Positions 11,926-26,100 are shown, counted from the first letter of the stretch. The stretch: DNA of 64,000 nucleotides from Aurifilum marmelostoma (GCA_027559495.1 JAMXSV010000016.1:1302001-1366000), one strand, 5' to 3'. Notes: generated from the sequence alone by a model not told the origin. Translations and numbers: made by a program.

Positions 11926-12071
11926 GTTCAATATAACCAGCTCTATCTGCTCTTAAAACTGCAATGCGGGCGGATACAATCTCGGGCGAATACTCTGAGC
12001 AATTGCAACATTCACTCGTCTTCTCTCACCTAGAATAATCAAGATAATACTTGTCGTGTTAGACGTTCGCC

Positions 12072-13622
12072 ATGCACGTTCTAATTGTCGGAGCAGGCTT
12101 GGGTGGCCTCTCCCTGGCTCAGAACCTCCGCAAACAAGGCATTTCGTTTGAGATATTCGAGCGCGATTCCAGCAAGGACTCCCGCTTCCAAGGATGGGCA
12201 ATTGCTCTTCACCAGTAATTAGGACTCTCTTAACTGCTCAAATTCTTGAAGGAATGAATGACTACTCTAACATGAACAACTTAGTATCATTGATGAATTT
12301 ACGTCGTCTGTTCCAGATGACATGCCCGACCTGAAAGCCGCAACGAGCCATTTGTTGCCTCTCAACCTGCCTGCCCAATTTGCCATGTATATGCCTGGCA
12401 ATGTTACTCTCGAAAAGAGGGTCGGCTTTGAAGTAATTCCTCTGCCTGCCTCATAGTATTAATATTCAAGCCCTGTCTTGCAGAGGTTTTTTAGTACTGA
12501 TTTACAATCCACCGCTTGTTCTCTGTGGTGATAGGATTCCTCTAAACTGCCGTTCATTCGTGCAGAGCGCCATCGTCTTCGAGACTGGCTGGCAACAAAT
12601 ATTCCAATCCAATGGGGCAAACGCGTGATACGCATCGAACACGACGACGATGGAGTCACGGTCTATTTTGAGGACGGTAGTACTGCCAAGGGAGACATTC
12701 TCGTGGGCGCAGACGGTGCTCAGAGTCTCGGTAAGTCTCCCCCCCACCCCCACCCCAAAATATCAATCAATATATAGTGTCTCTTTCCCGCTGTTTCTTC
12801 CCCATGTTCAGTGGTGATCGTTGATTTGATCTACATCCTGACTGACTTTTGACAATCCAAGTCCGAGAGCAACTCCTCCATCGCCCGGCCAGCGATCTCC
12901 TCAAAGTCGTCCCTATTGCCACAATCATAGGTGAGCTGACCCTAACCGGGGAGGCCTTCAAACGCCAACTGGCCTTGGGCCACAGCGGCTACATGATCAT
13001 CCGGCCAGATCTGGGCTTCCTCGCCTTTGCTGGGCTGCACTACGTCCACCCTGATGGGCTCTCGGGCCGTTATTACTGGAACACCCTCCAAGATGACCCT
13101 GCGGTTGCGGATCCCAACCACTGGCTCCAGAAGGCCACTCAAGAGGAGAAGCTGGACTACGTGCTCAACGCGGTTGCCAAATTGCCGCCTCATCTTCGCG
13201 AGATCTTTGAGTTGACGGACGCCCAGGGCATCAGGGCCCACACCCACGTCTGGCGCGACCTCGAGCTCGACAACATCCCCGGTGTGAGTCTGCCGGCGTG
13301 TAGGGTCATTTTGATTGGAGACGCAGCTCACGTCACGACGCCGTTCAGGGGTGAGGGTGGCTATAATGCGTTTCTCGACACGCTCAAGCTTGGCCAGAAG
13401 CTGGGAAAGCTCGAGAGCGGTGCCAGATTTAAGGATATCGGCGCTGTGAAGGACATTGTTGCGGAGCACAACGAGGAGATGGTCAAGAGGGGTGCACAGG
13501 CGGTACGAGACTCGAGGAACCTGCACTCCAATGCGCAGCGGTATGGTCCTGATGGGAAGCCTATTATCGTTGAGATGATCGAGCTACCAGAGAGGGAGAT
13601 AGTTCTTGGTACTGGAGCATGA
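12072..13622 (+). CDS. FAD-dependent monooxygenase (aromatic hydroxylase type)
   Basis: Flavoprotein monooxygenase expected to use NAD(P)H and O2 to hydroxylate or epoxidise a pathway intermediate. The model is join(12072..12214,12285..12432,12535..12730,12862..13622), 415 aa, all GT-AG introns. The N-terminus carries the FAD dinucleotide motif GAGLGGLS (G7, G9, G12), followed by FEIFERD with the ribose-binding acidic residue. GDILVGADGAQS is the DG motif, and GDAAHVTTPFRGEGG is the second FAD-binding motif. The 12433-12534 intron is the least certain: an upstream TTGCAG acceptor would lead to a stop, so the ATAG at 12531-12534 is used. It is divergent from the 2OG oxygenase and convergent with the PKS-NRPS. 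Tailoring of the cluster product is inferred; substrate is unknown. Confidence 0.88.
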
Positions 13623-14111
13623 TAATGGGAATCCTTATTATATCATCTGTCGTAGATCAATGTCACAGATACAGACTCCATGTCAAATTCTTAGTGATCC
13701 CATACTATAAACAGCGAAGCTCGGAAGGTTGGCTGACGGCAATCTTTCAGTATTAATTATATCATGTACGTGTTACTTGTAAAGCGAAGATGTCTCTGTG
13801 GCCTGTAGTAAGAGGGTGATCAATTAGACATGGTTTTTTGGTGTCATGACTTTTCACCAAAAGTCAGGTTTGGCACATCATCATTATCATCTCAGAGATC
13901 TATAATTCGTAGTAATGAATTCTTGATCGTAGCATGTGGAAATACGAGAACGTTGTAGCGAGGCCAAACATTACTAGAAATCGTACATACTTAAGTATCC
14001 TGCCTTAGTAACCTGTGTGATAATACAATTGTGATTAGAGAGCAGAAGAAAAAGCAAGATGCGAACCGCAAACATCAATGGATTATCCAACAAGTCTAAC
14101 ATGAAAATAAA
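13623..14111. other. Convergent 3' intergenic region
   Basis: About 490 AT-rich bases between the stops of the FAD monooxygenase and the PKS-NRPS. I see no gene. It should hold both 3' UTRs. Confidence 0.6.
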
Positions 14112-17100
14112 TCATCTGCGCGATGTAAGTCTTGCCGCTGGATCTCCTCCCCCGTGACTACCCCCAACCGTTGCCGTCTGCGAAGCCACAACGTACGAGA
14201 ACCCAAGTGCTTTGATGCGGCCCATCCACTTTAGAACCGGCAGCCTCTCCAGACCACGATCCCCTCTCTTCTCCTCAGTGAATCTCCTGAGCTCTTCCAC
14301 ATCGAAAGCCACAGGACTTCTGTGGTGAAGGAACTGAGGAGTTGGGAAAGAGTGATGATCCTCAGTCGTGACTGGCGCGTGGGTGGACAAGACAGAATTA
14401 CAGAGCCACTCGGCAGCTAGCTGTGCAGGGAGAAGGTCGATGCGGCCCTCCCAACCCCTTGTTTCAGGCATGGTTCCCGTGAGGTCGATATAGTGTAGGA
14501 GCTCCTGAAGGGCTTCTGCCTTCGACTCGTCCGACGACGACGACGGCTCCTGCGCTGCGGGGAGGAGACGGTATATGAAGGCTGGAACGCCCAGAGTCGC
14601 TGCAGATCGCTCGAGAACACGCTCGCTAGCCCACTTGGATGCGATGTAGCCATCAGTGCCGTCAGGAGGTGGTGTGTAGACAGAAGCAGACGAACACGCA
14701 GTATTAGTAACTGCAGCTCCTCCAGCTGTGCCCGCCACCACCTCTGCGGGCAAGACACCCGAAGTCGAGATGAAGTGGATGGGAACTCGTCGCGGTGCGG
14801 CCATTTTGACGAGCTCCCTGGTGGACTGGACGTTACTCGCGCGAAGCACGTGGTAATTATCCCAAAATGAACGGGTGGCGCCCAGGTGCAAGATCTCGTC
14901 GACCTCGTTGGACAGGACACGGAACTGGTCCTCTGGGAGCCCAAGCAGGGGAGCCGAAAGATCGCCGCGGTGGTAGGTGATCTTGTCAGAGCGCATCGGC
15001 TCTCGAGGGCGGTCTGATGAAGTCTGGTCTCGGACCGCAACGCAGTGGATCTTGGCCACGTCTGCACTTGTTGACAGGAGCGGGAAGAGATGCTTTGCTA
15101 CGTACCCTGTTGCACCGGTAACCAGCAGAGTCTTGGGGCCTTTCTTACGCTGGTAGCTGCCAAGGGGCCTCGTAGTATCACTGGTAGGAAGAAGATCAGA
15201 AGGCGGGGCGGTCTCCTGGTCCCAGCTGATGAGGTCGATGCTGAAGCTGTCCTCGATCCGCCGAGCCATCTGCCCCAGCGTGTTGGCGTTGAGCAGGTCG
15301 GCAAGAGGGATCGCAACGCTGAAGGCCCGACGGATCCTCGACTGGAGCCGAACAATCAGCAGAGAGTTTCCACCAACAGAGAAGAAACTGGTCGAGGGAA
15401 CGATGACAAGTCCAAGATTTTCGCTGTTTTTCCCTAGGACCGACCGCCACAGACGTCTTAGCTCAGCCATGGTTTCGGTCAAGTCTGCATCACTGTCGTC
15501 GTTGTTGGCATCGACCACAACGCGCTGAGGTAGAGCCATGGCCTTGATCGCCCTTCGATCGATCTTGTTATGCTCGTTGAGAGGAAGTGTGTCCAAGGGG
15601 ATGGCCAGGGTGGGGATCATGTACTGAGGCATGGAGAGACGGACGAGAAGGTGATCTAAGAAGGCCTCTTTGTCCCTGATATCGTCGCGGTTGGGCGCAA
15701 ACACGACGTGCGCCACTAGATAGTCTGTTGGATCACCCTCGCGCAGCGTCACAACGGCTTCTTTCAGGGCACCTCCGGCAGCCAGGATTATATTGGCTTC
15801 AATATCCCGCAGCTCGATGCGGAGCCCTCGCAGCTTGATCTGTGTGTCGCCCGTCATGCGGTTGCGGAAGACCAGAGACCCGTCCTGTTGCAAATGTCCT
15901 ATGTCTCCAGTGCGGTGCATCCTCGTCCAGAGATTGGCAGTATACTCGGGAGTTGCGAAAGGGTTTGGTACAAACTGACGAGCACTGAGTTCCTCGTTGT
16001 TCAGGTAGCCAAGAGACACACCAGCACCTCCGATGACAATCTCTCCTGGCATACCGACCGGCAATGGCTTCAGTTGCTCGTCTAGGATGTAGGTTGCATA
16101 GTTTGGCAGCGCAAAGCCGCATGGAGCCGACCCGACTTCCTCAGCTTTATTCTGCTGCCGTTGGTCCTCGAGGTGAAGATGATAGTCGATCTCTGACTTG
16201 TGCGACGCGATGGAGATTTCTGCTGGGCCGTACGAGTTGTGCACATGGAGCTGCGACAGCCCAAGGTCTGCAAACTGTCTCAGGACCTGATTATTCATGG
16301 GCTCACCGCCGCCAAAGGCAAATCGCCACCTCGTTGCTTGTCGAAGGTTGTCACCTCCGTACTGAAGCCACAGCGAGTACTCTGAGGGTGTGACCTTTGT
16401 GTATGTGATGGCGTTGTCTCTGAGGATTTTGGTGATTGAAAGCGGGTCGCCACGTTTCTCGTAAGGGACGACATACACAGAACCACCATTGACGAGGCCT
16501 GTGAACATTTGGTCCACGGAAAAGTCGAAAGTGAAGGCACTCTGTTGCAAGACCCTCTCTGCACCGAGTTTCCACGTCTTCGTATACCCTTCCATCTCGT
16601 TTCGAATGCCTGAATGTTGAAGAATGATGCCCTTGGGCGTGCCGGTAGATCCACTGGTGTACAGAACAGCAGCCGGTGAATCAGGCAGTGCGGAATTTCG
16701 AAAGTGAGCTGATGGAGTAGCTGGCACCTTGGATAAGTCGACAATATTGGCAACGTTGCGTATAAGCTGGGGAGCATCGTCCACGGTGGTGGCATCAGCC
16801 AGAACGCTAGTTGGTTGACAGTCCTTTGCCAGCGCAGCGAGGCGTGCCGTGGGATTGCGAAGGTCCAAAGGCACATACACCCCTCCAGCGCGCATAATGG
16901 CAAGCATAGAACAGACCCAGTCGTACGACGCCCGCTGGAAGACAAGAACCCGAGACGCGGGGCCCACGCCAACCCTAGACAGTGCTTCAGCAATGGCCTC
17001 GATGCGGTTGATCATATCCTTGTATGTAAGGTGGCTGCCATAGTCATCTAGAAGAGCAATTTTGTCGGGATTCTCCTGAGCCATTTGATCAATCCGATGA

Positions 17101-20100
17101 GGCAAAGTGGCTGGCCAGTCCGAGATGAGTTCAGGGCCTATTGACATGAATCAATCGATTAGCGACTGTTAGCCGTATAGCATTGGAGAGAGGACCCCGA
17201 GGGAGATTGCTATGTGCAGTTCATTATCATCAATATTCACTCACCACGACCGACTTCAAGCCCATGGGCCAGCTGTTCCTCGCTAAAAAGAGGGACCTTC
17301 TCCAAAGGGAGTGACGCATCACTTGATAAGGCGTTCAGGAAATGCGCGTACGTCTCCAGCAAGAGATTAGCAGCGGTCAGATCGTAGAGACCAGCCTGGA
17401 CGCGAAGGACGACATAGGCATCGGTGGCCATCTCTTTGACATCCAGCGAGATGTCGTATCCTGTTCTTCCCGGGTGTACATCCTGCAGCTCGAGCTGGCA
17501 GTTGCACCAGGCCTGCTTCTCACGAGCTGCTTGTCGATAGTCGAAAAACGCCTGGAAGAAGGGGCTGTGCAGGGAAGACCGAACCACGTTGAGTTCCTTG
17601 AGGAGCACGTCAAACGGCAAACGGGAGTTCTCGAACGCGCCATCAGCTGTTTTCCGAGCCTCTACAATGGCACTCGCAAAACTCTGGTTCCGTTGACGTT
17701 GGAAACGCAGTGTAAGGAGGTTCAGGAAGAAGCCAATGCTTCCCAAGATGTCTATCTCGTTACGATTGGCATCGGCAATCCCAATAGTCAAGGCCTCGAC
17801 ATCTGTGAAAGAGAACAGCATCGTCTTGAATGCCGCGAGGAAGAAATGGAACGGACGGGACTGCTGGGCCTTTGAGATGGATCTAATTCGGGAGACCAAG
17901 GCTGGCTCAAGACGTGTGACGACCTGGTGAACTCGATAATCTGTCATTGGCACCCTGGACGTTGAGCGAGCCATGGGCAGAGGCGGGAGGACTGGTGGCT
18001 GTTCGCCTGGTGGAAAGATCCCCTGCCAGTACCTTAGCTCGTCATGCAATTCTCCATTTTGCACAGCCTGTCGCTGGGCTGCTGAGAATTCTGGGTATTG
18101 CCGTGGTGCAGCCCCGAGACCTCTGCCATAGTAGGCCTTCTCCAGGTCGGCAAGGAGGACGTTAAGACTGGCACCGTCCATTATGATGTGATGGTAACCA
18201 ACCAAGAGGAAGTGCGATGTCGATGACAGTGTCAATAGTACCAGCCGTAGCAAGTTACCGCTTGCCAGATCGTATTGGTACGCCTGGAGTCTGGCGAATT
18301 CGGCTTCGACTTCTTCTGCCGAGTTGACCTTTCTGCGCTCCAGCCTGGCCAACGAGCTGGGCAGGATGTTCTGCGTAGCCTGGTCTGCTTCGTCCTCATT
18401 TCCGATAAAGCATGTGCGTAACGCGTCGTGCCTTGCCGTTACCACACGGACAGCTCTCTCCAGGTCGCCCACGCGCAGGTTGCCGTCCAGGCGGTATTTG
18501 AAGGTGACGTTGAAGGTGGTCGGATCCTCGACGAGGAGCTGTAGAAACCAGAAACGAGACTGACCCAGCGAGATGGGCTCACTCTTTACAAATGCCTCGC
18601 TGGGCTCCACAGAAGTAGGCTTCATCATTGGCGTCGTCGTCGTCACCTGCGTGGAGGAGATTACTGACGAGTTTGGTGTGAGCATGCCTCCTTTCTGTGT
18701 TGAGTAATCTGCGCTTGCACCATGCTCAGATGCCGAGCTCGATCCTGTATCTGTGCTGCGCTGAGACTCAAGTGATGAAGGGAGAGAATGTGGCTGTCGT
18801 GGCTGCGAGTGGACCGGTTTCGTGACAGCGGAGGACTTCTTCTGAGGCGTATCGACGTTATTGTTACCGCCACCATCGCCATCTGTGCCGGTCCCGATTG
18901 TGGCAAGAAGCTCTTCTGGCAGCTTCTTGATGACCTGCTCACAAATCTCTGACAGGCTGGCTCCGCCGACAATCTTCAGGACCGGAATGTCAACCTTGAG
19001 CTCGCCCAAGATCCAAGCCCGCACCTCGACAGCAACAAGAGAGTCAATGCCCAGCTCGACAAGTGGCGTGTCGTGATGAATCTCCTCCTCTTCGTTTTGT
19101 TGCAAGATGGTGCGCATTCTCGTCGCAAATGATTCTGGAAGAAGATAGAAAAAAAAGGTCTCAGTCTCGTCTGTTGTTGGATTTTCCAATATGTACTGAA
19201 TCAATAACTTACCCTGCAATAGATCCAAGGCTTCCTCTTTATTCGCAGCGCCTGCAAGCTGCTTCGAGACAGAAAGAGCACTCCCCTTATTCCTGCCCTG
19301 CCCGCCGCTCCCTTGAAGCTCAGCCGTGTTACTGGCCTTCAAGATGCAATGCGAAAAGATGGGGTTCTTATACCACACCACATTGATGCTCTCGTCGGTG
19401 ATGGTCTTGATGCCTGTCGTCACCACTGCATCGGGGATCTCGACGGCCTGCGTGTCCGTCGCCTTGACGCGGCCGGCTCGGATGGTCTCTCCAAAGGCAA
19501 TGCGCAAATCCGATTCCGAAAGGACCGTGAGGCCGTAGATCTCGAGCTGCTTCACGACATGTCGGCTCACAGTCTCGACGTAACCGATGCCGGAGACCAG
19601 ACCAATGTCAAGCGTAGAGCCAGGTAGGCCTCGTCTCCTTCTCTGCCTGGCCAGGCCATTCAGATACCCATTGGCTGCTGTATAATTGGCCTGACCTGAA
19701 TTACCAACCACACATGCCCCGGATGACAGCATGACAAAGAAATCAAGGTCGTCATCACGCAGGGCCTCGTCCAGGTTTCTCGACCCATCAATCTTGGGAC
19801 GGAGGGTGTTCTGCATCTCCTCCAACGACATTTCGTGAAACAGCGCGTCGTGGAGAACCATGGCTCCGTTCACGACCCCGCCGATGCGAGGACATGTTGT
19901 CCTGATGGTGTTGAGCGCGCTCTCCAGACTCTTCTTGTCGGTGACATCCACTGACAATGGCTTGACTGTGGCTTCGGTCTCGAAAGAATGGAAAGAGTCG
20001 AGCCATCTCTGGTCGATGTTCGGGCGACGACTGGCAAGGAACACGTAACCCGCCCCGTTGGACACCATCCACTCACAGAATGACTGTCCGATCTGGCCGC

Positions 20101-23100
20101 TGAGACCAAACAGGATGTATGTTTTGTCCTTGAAAAAGAGACTTTTGCCGTCCAGAGGGCGCACCTCGACCTCAACCTCGCCATCCGCAGGCCAGTGAAC
20201 AGCTGTCGTAGCATGGTGGTCAGACCAAGAAGAGATCTGCGCACTACCGAGCTGGTCTAGCTGCAGAATCGCCATGCTCTCCTGCTGGGCAACGTCGTCT
20301 GCCTGCGTCGTCATGTCATTCTTCCTGATTAACTCTGTCAGGGTCTTTGCGCCTGCAATGGCATCATCCAACCACTGTACCAAAGCCTCGTGCTTAAACC
20401 CTACTGGAAGCGATGCTTCACGTTGGAAGAGGTCGGACGAGCTAATCTGTTTACAGCGAAGAGGAAGAGTCTGGGAAATACTCAGACTCAATTCGCTCAT
20501 GCGGTTTTGTGAATGTGTTGTGCTGCTACTATTGTCTGTCAAGTCCAAGAAATGTGTAGGCTTTGCAGAGAGAAGCCTTTTTCTCAAGACATGCTTTGGG
20601 GCGCGAGGGTTCAGAGGTATCAGCGACAACGATGATGAGATGTATGTTGAATCACTGTTGCTGTTTTCTTCCGAGTTGAACGAGAAGCGAACGGTGACTT
20701 TCCTGGAAGCAGCTTGTCGCGCAAGAGATGCTGAGAGCACACGATCCTTTTCGTGTGAAATGTGTACCAAGAACCTGCTCCCTGGAGGGATGCTCTGAAG
20801 CAGTGATGATGCCAGGAGCTCGCTTGCGACGGCAATGAGAAAACCGTCTGCTGCTGTTGATGTCGAGTCAATGGTCGTATTCTTCGTCACATCGGTAATC
20901 ACCGGCACAGATGCGACTGGTGCCGTGATTATGTGAGAGTTTGTCGTTGTTAGAGCAACCGTTCTGTCCCCCGTTGCATCGTTTTTGCCCACTGCAACGA
21001 ACAAGAATGCATCCGTAGAAGCCGCACGGAGAGCCATCAGGCTTGAGGTCTCGGTCTTCACAAGTCCCTCCTGATCATCGCCGCCCTTGGTCGTGTTCTG
21101 TTGTGGGAAGACGTCTTCCACAAGGCAAGGAGGGCCAGCTGTGCCGGCCGTATGCTGTGCAAGCGAGAAGTTCGACGTCGACACTGGTAATTTCTTGGTG
21201 ATGAAACGCTTGGCCGAGTTGAGTCTGTCGTTCTGCTCGACATTGTGCAAGAGGCGGGGGATCTTTAATTTCCCTTCATCCAAGAACCACTCGGGCTCCT
21301 TAGACCACAGGATCCTTTCCTGCTGCTGATTATCATTGCTCCAATCTTCGAGCGCACATTGCCGCAGAAGCTGCTCTGCGATGATCTTCGGTGAGTTGTT
21401 GTTGTTTTCGTCCAGAACCTTGGTGAGATCAAGATGGCTCCAGCTGACATGTGGCACCTCGTTGCTAAGAGAGCGTCCAAAACAGAGACTTGCCATGGCA
21501 TAGGGCTCGTCGGCTAGGGCGCCGTGCGTCACCCAGAGGATATGCCTGGCCAACTCGTAAACACGCTTAAGTCCGTCCATCTTGTCGGCTGTGATGTCTT
21601 TGAAGATGGGAGAACCAAGGTCGACGAGGTTGACAAAGGTGCTCATTGGGTCGAGAGTCAGCGCGTCCGAGTCGGTGGGCAGACCGTTGAGAATGGTTAT
21701 CTTGCCGCAAAAGCGGCCCAGGGTGTCTGCCAGCTCTTCAGCAATGCGAGATGTCTCTAGGCTCTCATTGTTACCAAGAATCACAAGGCTGTCGATGAAT
21801 ATGAAGGAGGATGAGCTTGGAGAGGACAGAGGTCGCCGCAGGAAATGGACCTGGTCATCGACAGCCTGCGCAGCGATGATGGAGAACAGCCAAGGAATGC
21901 CTCCAATATCGGGCGTGATGGCGTCAATACCACCAAAGCCAGCCTTGCGAAGGACAGAATGCCACTCTCCTGGCGTCACAGTCGGTGCATATTTGCGGCC
22001 ATCGTCCACACCAGCCCACCAGCCAGGAAGGCCACCCATGATGGTGCTGGACCGGATCGCGTCGTTATTCGTCACCTCCAGGAGCATGAGGTATCCTCCA
22101 GGTTTCAGGAGCTGACGGGTATGCTCCAGTGTTCTTTGGAGCGACGTTGTCGCGTGCAAGACATTGGAGGCGATGATAACGTCGTATGAGTGTGCCTCGT
22201 ATCCCTGGGCTGCTGGCGCCTTCTCTACATCCAGCACATTGAAGATCATCCTGTCGCTGTAGGCCTTGAAGAACTCCTGGGCTTTTCCAAAGAAGCTTGC
22301 AGAGACGTCCGTGTATGTATAGGAGCCCACCTTGCCTCCCATGAACTCCAAGACAGACTTTGTGGCCGCTCCCGTTCCAGCACCAATCTCGAGGATCTTG
22401 GCACTTGGATATCGATGCGCCACCTGCCTCATCATGCCCGCCAAAAAGGAATTGTACCTGGCAAACCCCAGACCCTGCGTGTAGAAGTCGTCGAGCAGAC
22501 CGCGCATGTGCTCGAGTATTGTCGTCTCGCCGCGCACTGCAGCTGGGATATTGTCCCCAACGGCCACGATGATCCTGACGTCGATAGCATGCGAGTGCCT
22601 GGCAATCAAGGCCTGGATCTCTTTGGGGTCATCGTGCGCCCACTCTTTCTTCACGCCTGAGTGCTGTTGCCCGCTGCTAGACAGCGTGTGCTCGACGAAA
22701 TTTCTGAGATGTATGTGATGCGGCTGGCCGTTGGCCCACTGCTCATCTGTGATTTCCGACTTCCACTTGCGCAGGTAGTAGTATGAAATTCTCTCACAGA
22801 CTTCGCCCAGTTCTTCCTCTTGGGCAGAAGGGCGGATCGAGCCCACGACGGAGTTCCCATCGGGTGCTGCCACGTCGAATCTGGTGTATGAAAACATTTT
22901 CTTGTCATCAGCCTTGGTGGCAGGTGCGAAGGGTTTGATCACCAGGTCCTCGACCTGGATGATGCTATGCTGAGAATCTGGGCTGAAAATATCGATGCTG
23001 GCCTGGAAGTTCTGAGACTCGGCAGGGAGCGTGGCCCAGACTGGAACTTGGGCTCCGGACGTAGTCAGCGAGGCGCAGGCTTCTGGGTTGACCCGGATGG

Positions 23101-26100
23101 CCCCAATAGCGGTGGGAACGTGCAGAGACCAGAGGCGATCATCTCCTGGCGCCGAGTATGCAAGAAATGCGGATTGGAACGCAACATCAAGCGTGCTTGG
23201 ATGTACCAGGTGCACAGTAGAGTCGTCCTCCGTATACACATAGGTGTCCACAAATGCAGAAGACTGGTTCAGCCTGCGCGCCATGGACGTCATGGTCCTG
23301 AAAGGGCCAGAATAATCATAGCCCAGGTTGCTCAGTGTTTCATAGAATCGGTCTGGATCGACTGCGACCATGTTGTAGTCTTGGCTCGGAGTGCGAGATA
23401 ATGCCTCGAGGCTGGGACTGCCGAGTGAGATCCTCACAGTGCCCTTTGCCCCGAGTTCCAGGTCATGTTCAGATCCCGAGCTGATGACAGGGCAGGAATA
23501 CACTGAGAAATCAGCCGTGATCAGCTTCTTGCTGTCATGACCGTGATGGTGCGCGATGGCTGTGAGCGTGACAAGGACCTCGACGCCTTGCGTGTCTCCA
23601 TCCTCAAAGGTGATGGCCCTCGGGATGGTCAGATCAAGCAGTTCGAAAAGCTCCACCGACCTCCCGGCCGTGAGCATCCTGCATGCCTCCATTGCCATCG
23701 AGACATAACCCGCTGCCGGAAACACAGTCTGGCCCTGCAGCTGGTGGCCTTGAAGCCATCTGATCTCTGACGCCTTGAGCACGTTGGTCCAGCGCATCTC
23801 GTGGGTGTTGGAGTCTGGACACACGGCGCCAAGCAGCTCGTGGGGAGCCTGGCTGCGCGTTCGGATCTTTCGAGATTTGCGAGACTCGCTCCAGTGAATT
23901 CTTGCATGGTTGAACTGGTACGACGGGAGGCCAACCACGAGCTTGTGAGGGCGAGGAAATGGTGTGGTAATATCAGTAACATGGCCCGTCACAACGGTCT
24001 TCTCGTAGGACTGCAGATTGACCCCTTTGCCTCCGAATTGTGTCCATACGAAGCCGAGGGCATCTGAGAAGGCCTCGATATCGTCTTCACCTCGGCTGAG
24101 CACGCCAGAGTATGGGAGTGCTGTCGGTCGAACCTCGGTGATGTTCTGAGTAGCAGGGCCTTTGAGTGCTGGGTGCGGTCCAACTTCGAGAGCAAGGTTG
24201 ATCTGCTCATCGCAGGCGATGGCGTTCTTGACAGCCGACAGAAAGAGGACCGTGTTCCTCATATTGTCTCGCCAATAGACATCCTGGAGGTCGTCTGTGG
24301 GTTCCATCGCCTCCGAACTCCCAGTCACACTGGAAAACCATTTGCAAGAAGTGTTGCTTCGGTTCCGATTGACTTGAATTCCGCAGGCTCTCAGTGCCTT
24401 AACGTACGGATCACCACATGGACCCATATGGTGAGAGTGATAGGCGGTATCGACTTTCAGCAGCCTGGCAAATTTCTTTTCTTCCTGGAACACCTTCATG
24501 GCGTGGACTATAGCATCCGCATCTCCTGACAAGGTTACACTGGCCGGGGAGTTGTGCGCAGCAATAGCCAGCCGGGACTTGAAGGCCTGGAGGTCTAGCA
24601 ATTCCTGGGCGTCCTCCAGAGACGTCCCCACTGCAAGCATGGCACCTTTCTGGCCATTCTCGCTGTTGCCAGCGAATCGAGCATACAATCCACTATTGGA
24701 AAGCTTGATTAATGTCGGGGTCCAGCCATTTCTCAAATAATGAGAAGAATATCATCAAAAGGTCCTTGATGTTGTGACAACAAAGAGATGATAATGGACT
24801 TGCAAAAAGTGTCATTGACAAGTAAGTACTCACCGATAATATGCCAGACGAATTGCATCTTGAGCTGAAAAGAAACCAGCAGCATACGCAGCAGCAATTT
24901 CCCCAGAGGAGTGGCCCACCACAGAGGCAAACTTGATGCCAGCCGCCTGGAGAAGATCAACGAGAACGATCTGGATGGCGGTACACAGTGGCTGTGACAG
25001 CGCCGCCTCTGCAATGCGTGAGGTGTCAGCTCCTGCGAGCATCTCCTCCCTCAGACTCCACTCTGGGCGGTCAGAAGGGGGAAGGGTGGCCAGGGACTCC
25101 TCGAGGTGCTGTATCCTCTCGGACACAAAGTCAGAGGAGCGAATCAACTCAGCACCCATGGCTGGCCACTGAGCACCCTGGCCAGTGAAGACACCCAGGA
25201 TACGAGGCACAGCATTGGTGTTGTTGTTGCTTGTAGCACGAGTGCCGATCGTCATCCCGGGCGTCTTCCTAACAGCCTCAAGCCTCTCGTCAATTCTGGA
25301 GGCCAATTTCTGAATTGTCCGAGCAGAGAATGCCGCCTTGAACGGAAACTGGCTCCTTCTCGAGTGCAAGGTCCAGGCCAAGTCGGAGGCACTCATCTCG
25401 TCAACAACACCATGACTTTTTAAGAAGTTGGAATATTGTTGAAGCAGGGCAACCAATGATGTCTCAGAAAGGGCTGAGAATACAAAGGGGGCAAAGTTGT
25501 GCGAACTTGAAGCACCCAGGCTGGATGTAGGCTGCACATGTTCCTCCAGGATAGCATGAGCGTTGGAACCGCCGAAACCTGGTTATTACAGCAATAATGA
25601 TCAGTTATTTCATCCACAACCCTTGGGAACATCTTAAAGATGCACTGTGATGCTTCTAGCTAGAAAATCAAATTGGACAGGAAGATTGGGGTTAAAGGGG
25701 CACTTACCAAAGCTATTAACACTCACACGTCGAGGAGTGCCCTGGGGGAGTTCTGGCCATGTCGTCAAGCTCGTTGGTACCTCGACGCCCTTGTAGAATG
25801 GCTCTACCTTTGGGCTCAGGCGATTGAAGAGAAGATTGGAAGGAATCAATCCTTTCTGAATACTCATGGACCCCTTCAAGAGACCTGCAAGACCAGCAGA
25901 ACCCTCTAAGTGGCCAACGACAGTCTTGACGGAGCCCACATAGAGTGGAGTGCCACCTGCAGCATGTATATGCCGGCCAAAAGTTTCATAGATGGCAGCG
26001 GCTTCTTTAGGGTCCCCTGCTTGCGTCCCCGTCCCGTGCGCCTCGAAGAATTGGGGACGATCGTTGGGGTTGTTCTCGGGATCCAGGCCTGCTCTGGCAT

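Larger units (their letters stand above)
11182..12071. promoter_or_regulatory. Shared divergent promoter of 2OG oxygenase and FAD monooxygenase
   Basis: The two genes are transcribed outward from this 890-bp region. It holds CGGAAT in several arrangements: a palindrome at 11492-11501, a single copy at 11877-11882 and a head-to-tail pair at 11914-11925. CGG half-sites in palindromes or direct repeats are the known target style of Zn2Cys6 regulators, and one such regulator is encoded at 29359. Binding is inference. A 74-codon open frame of unknown origin also lies inside at 11574-11798. Confidence 0.6.
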
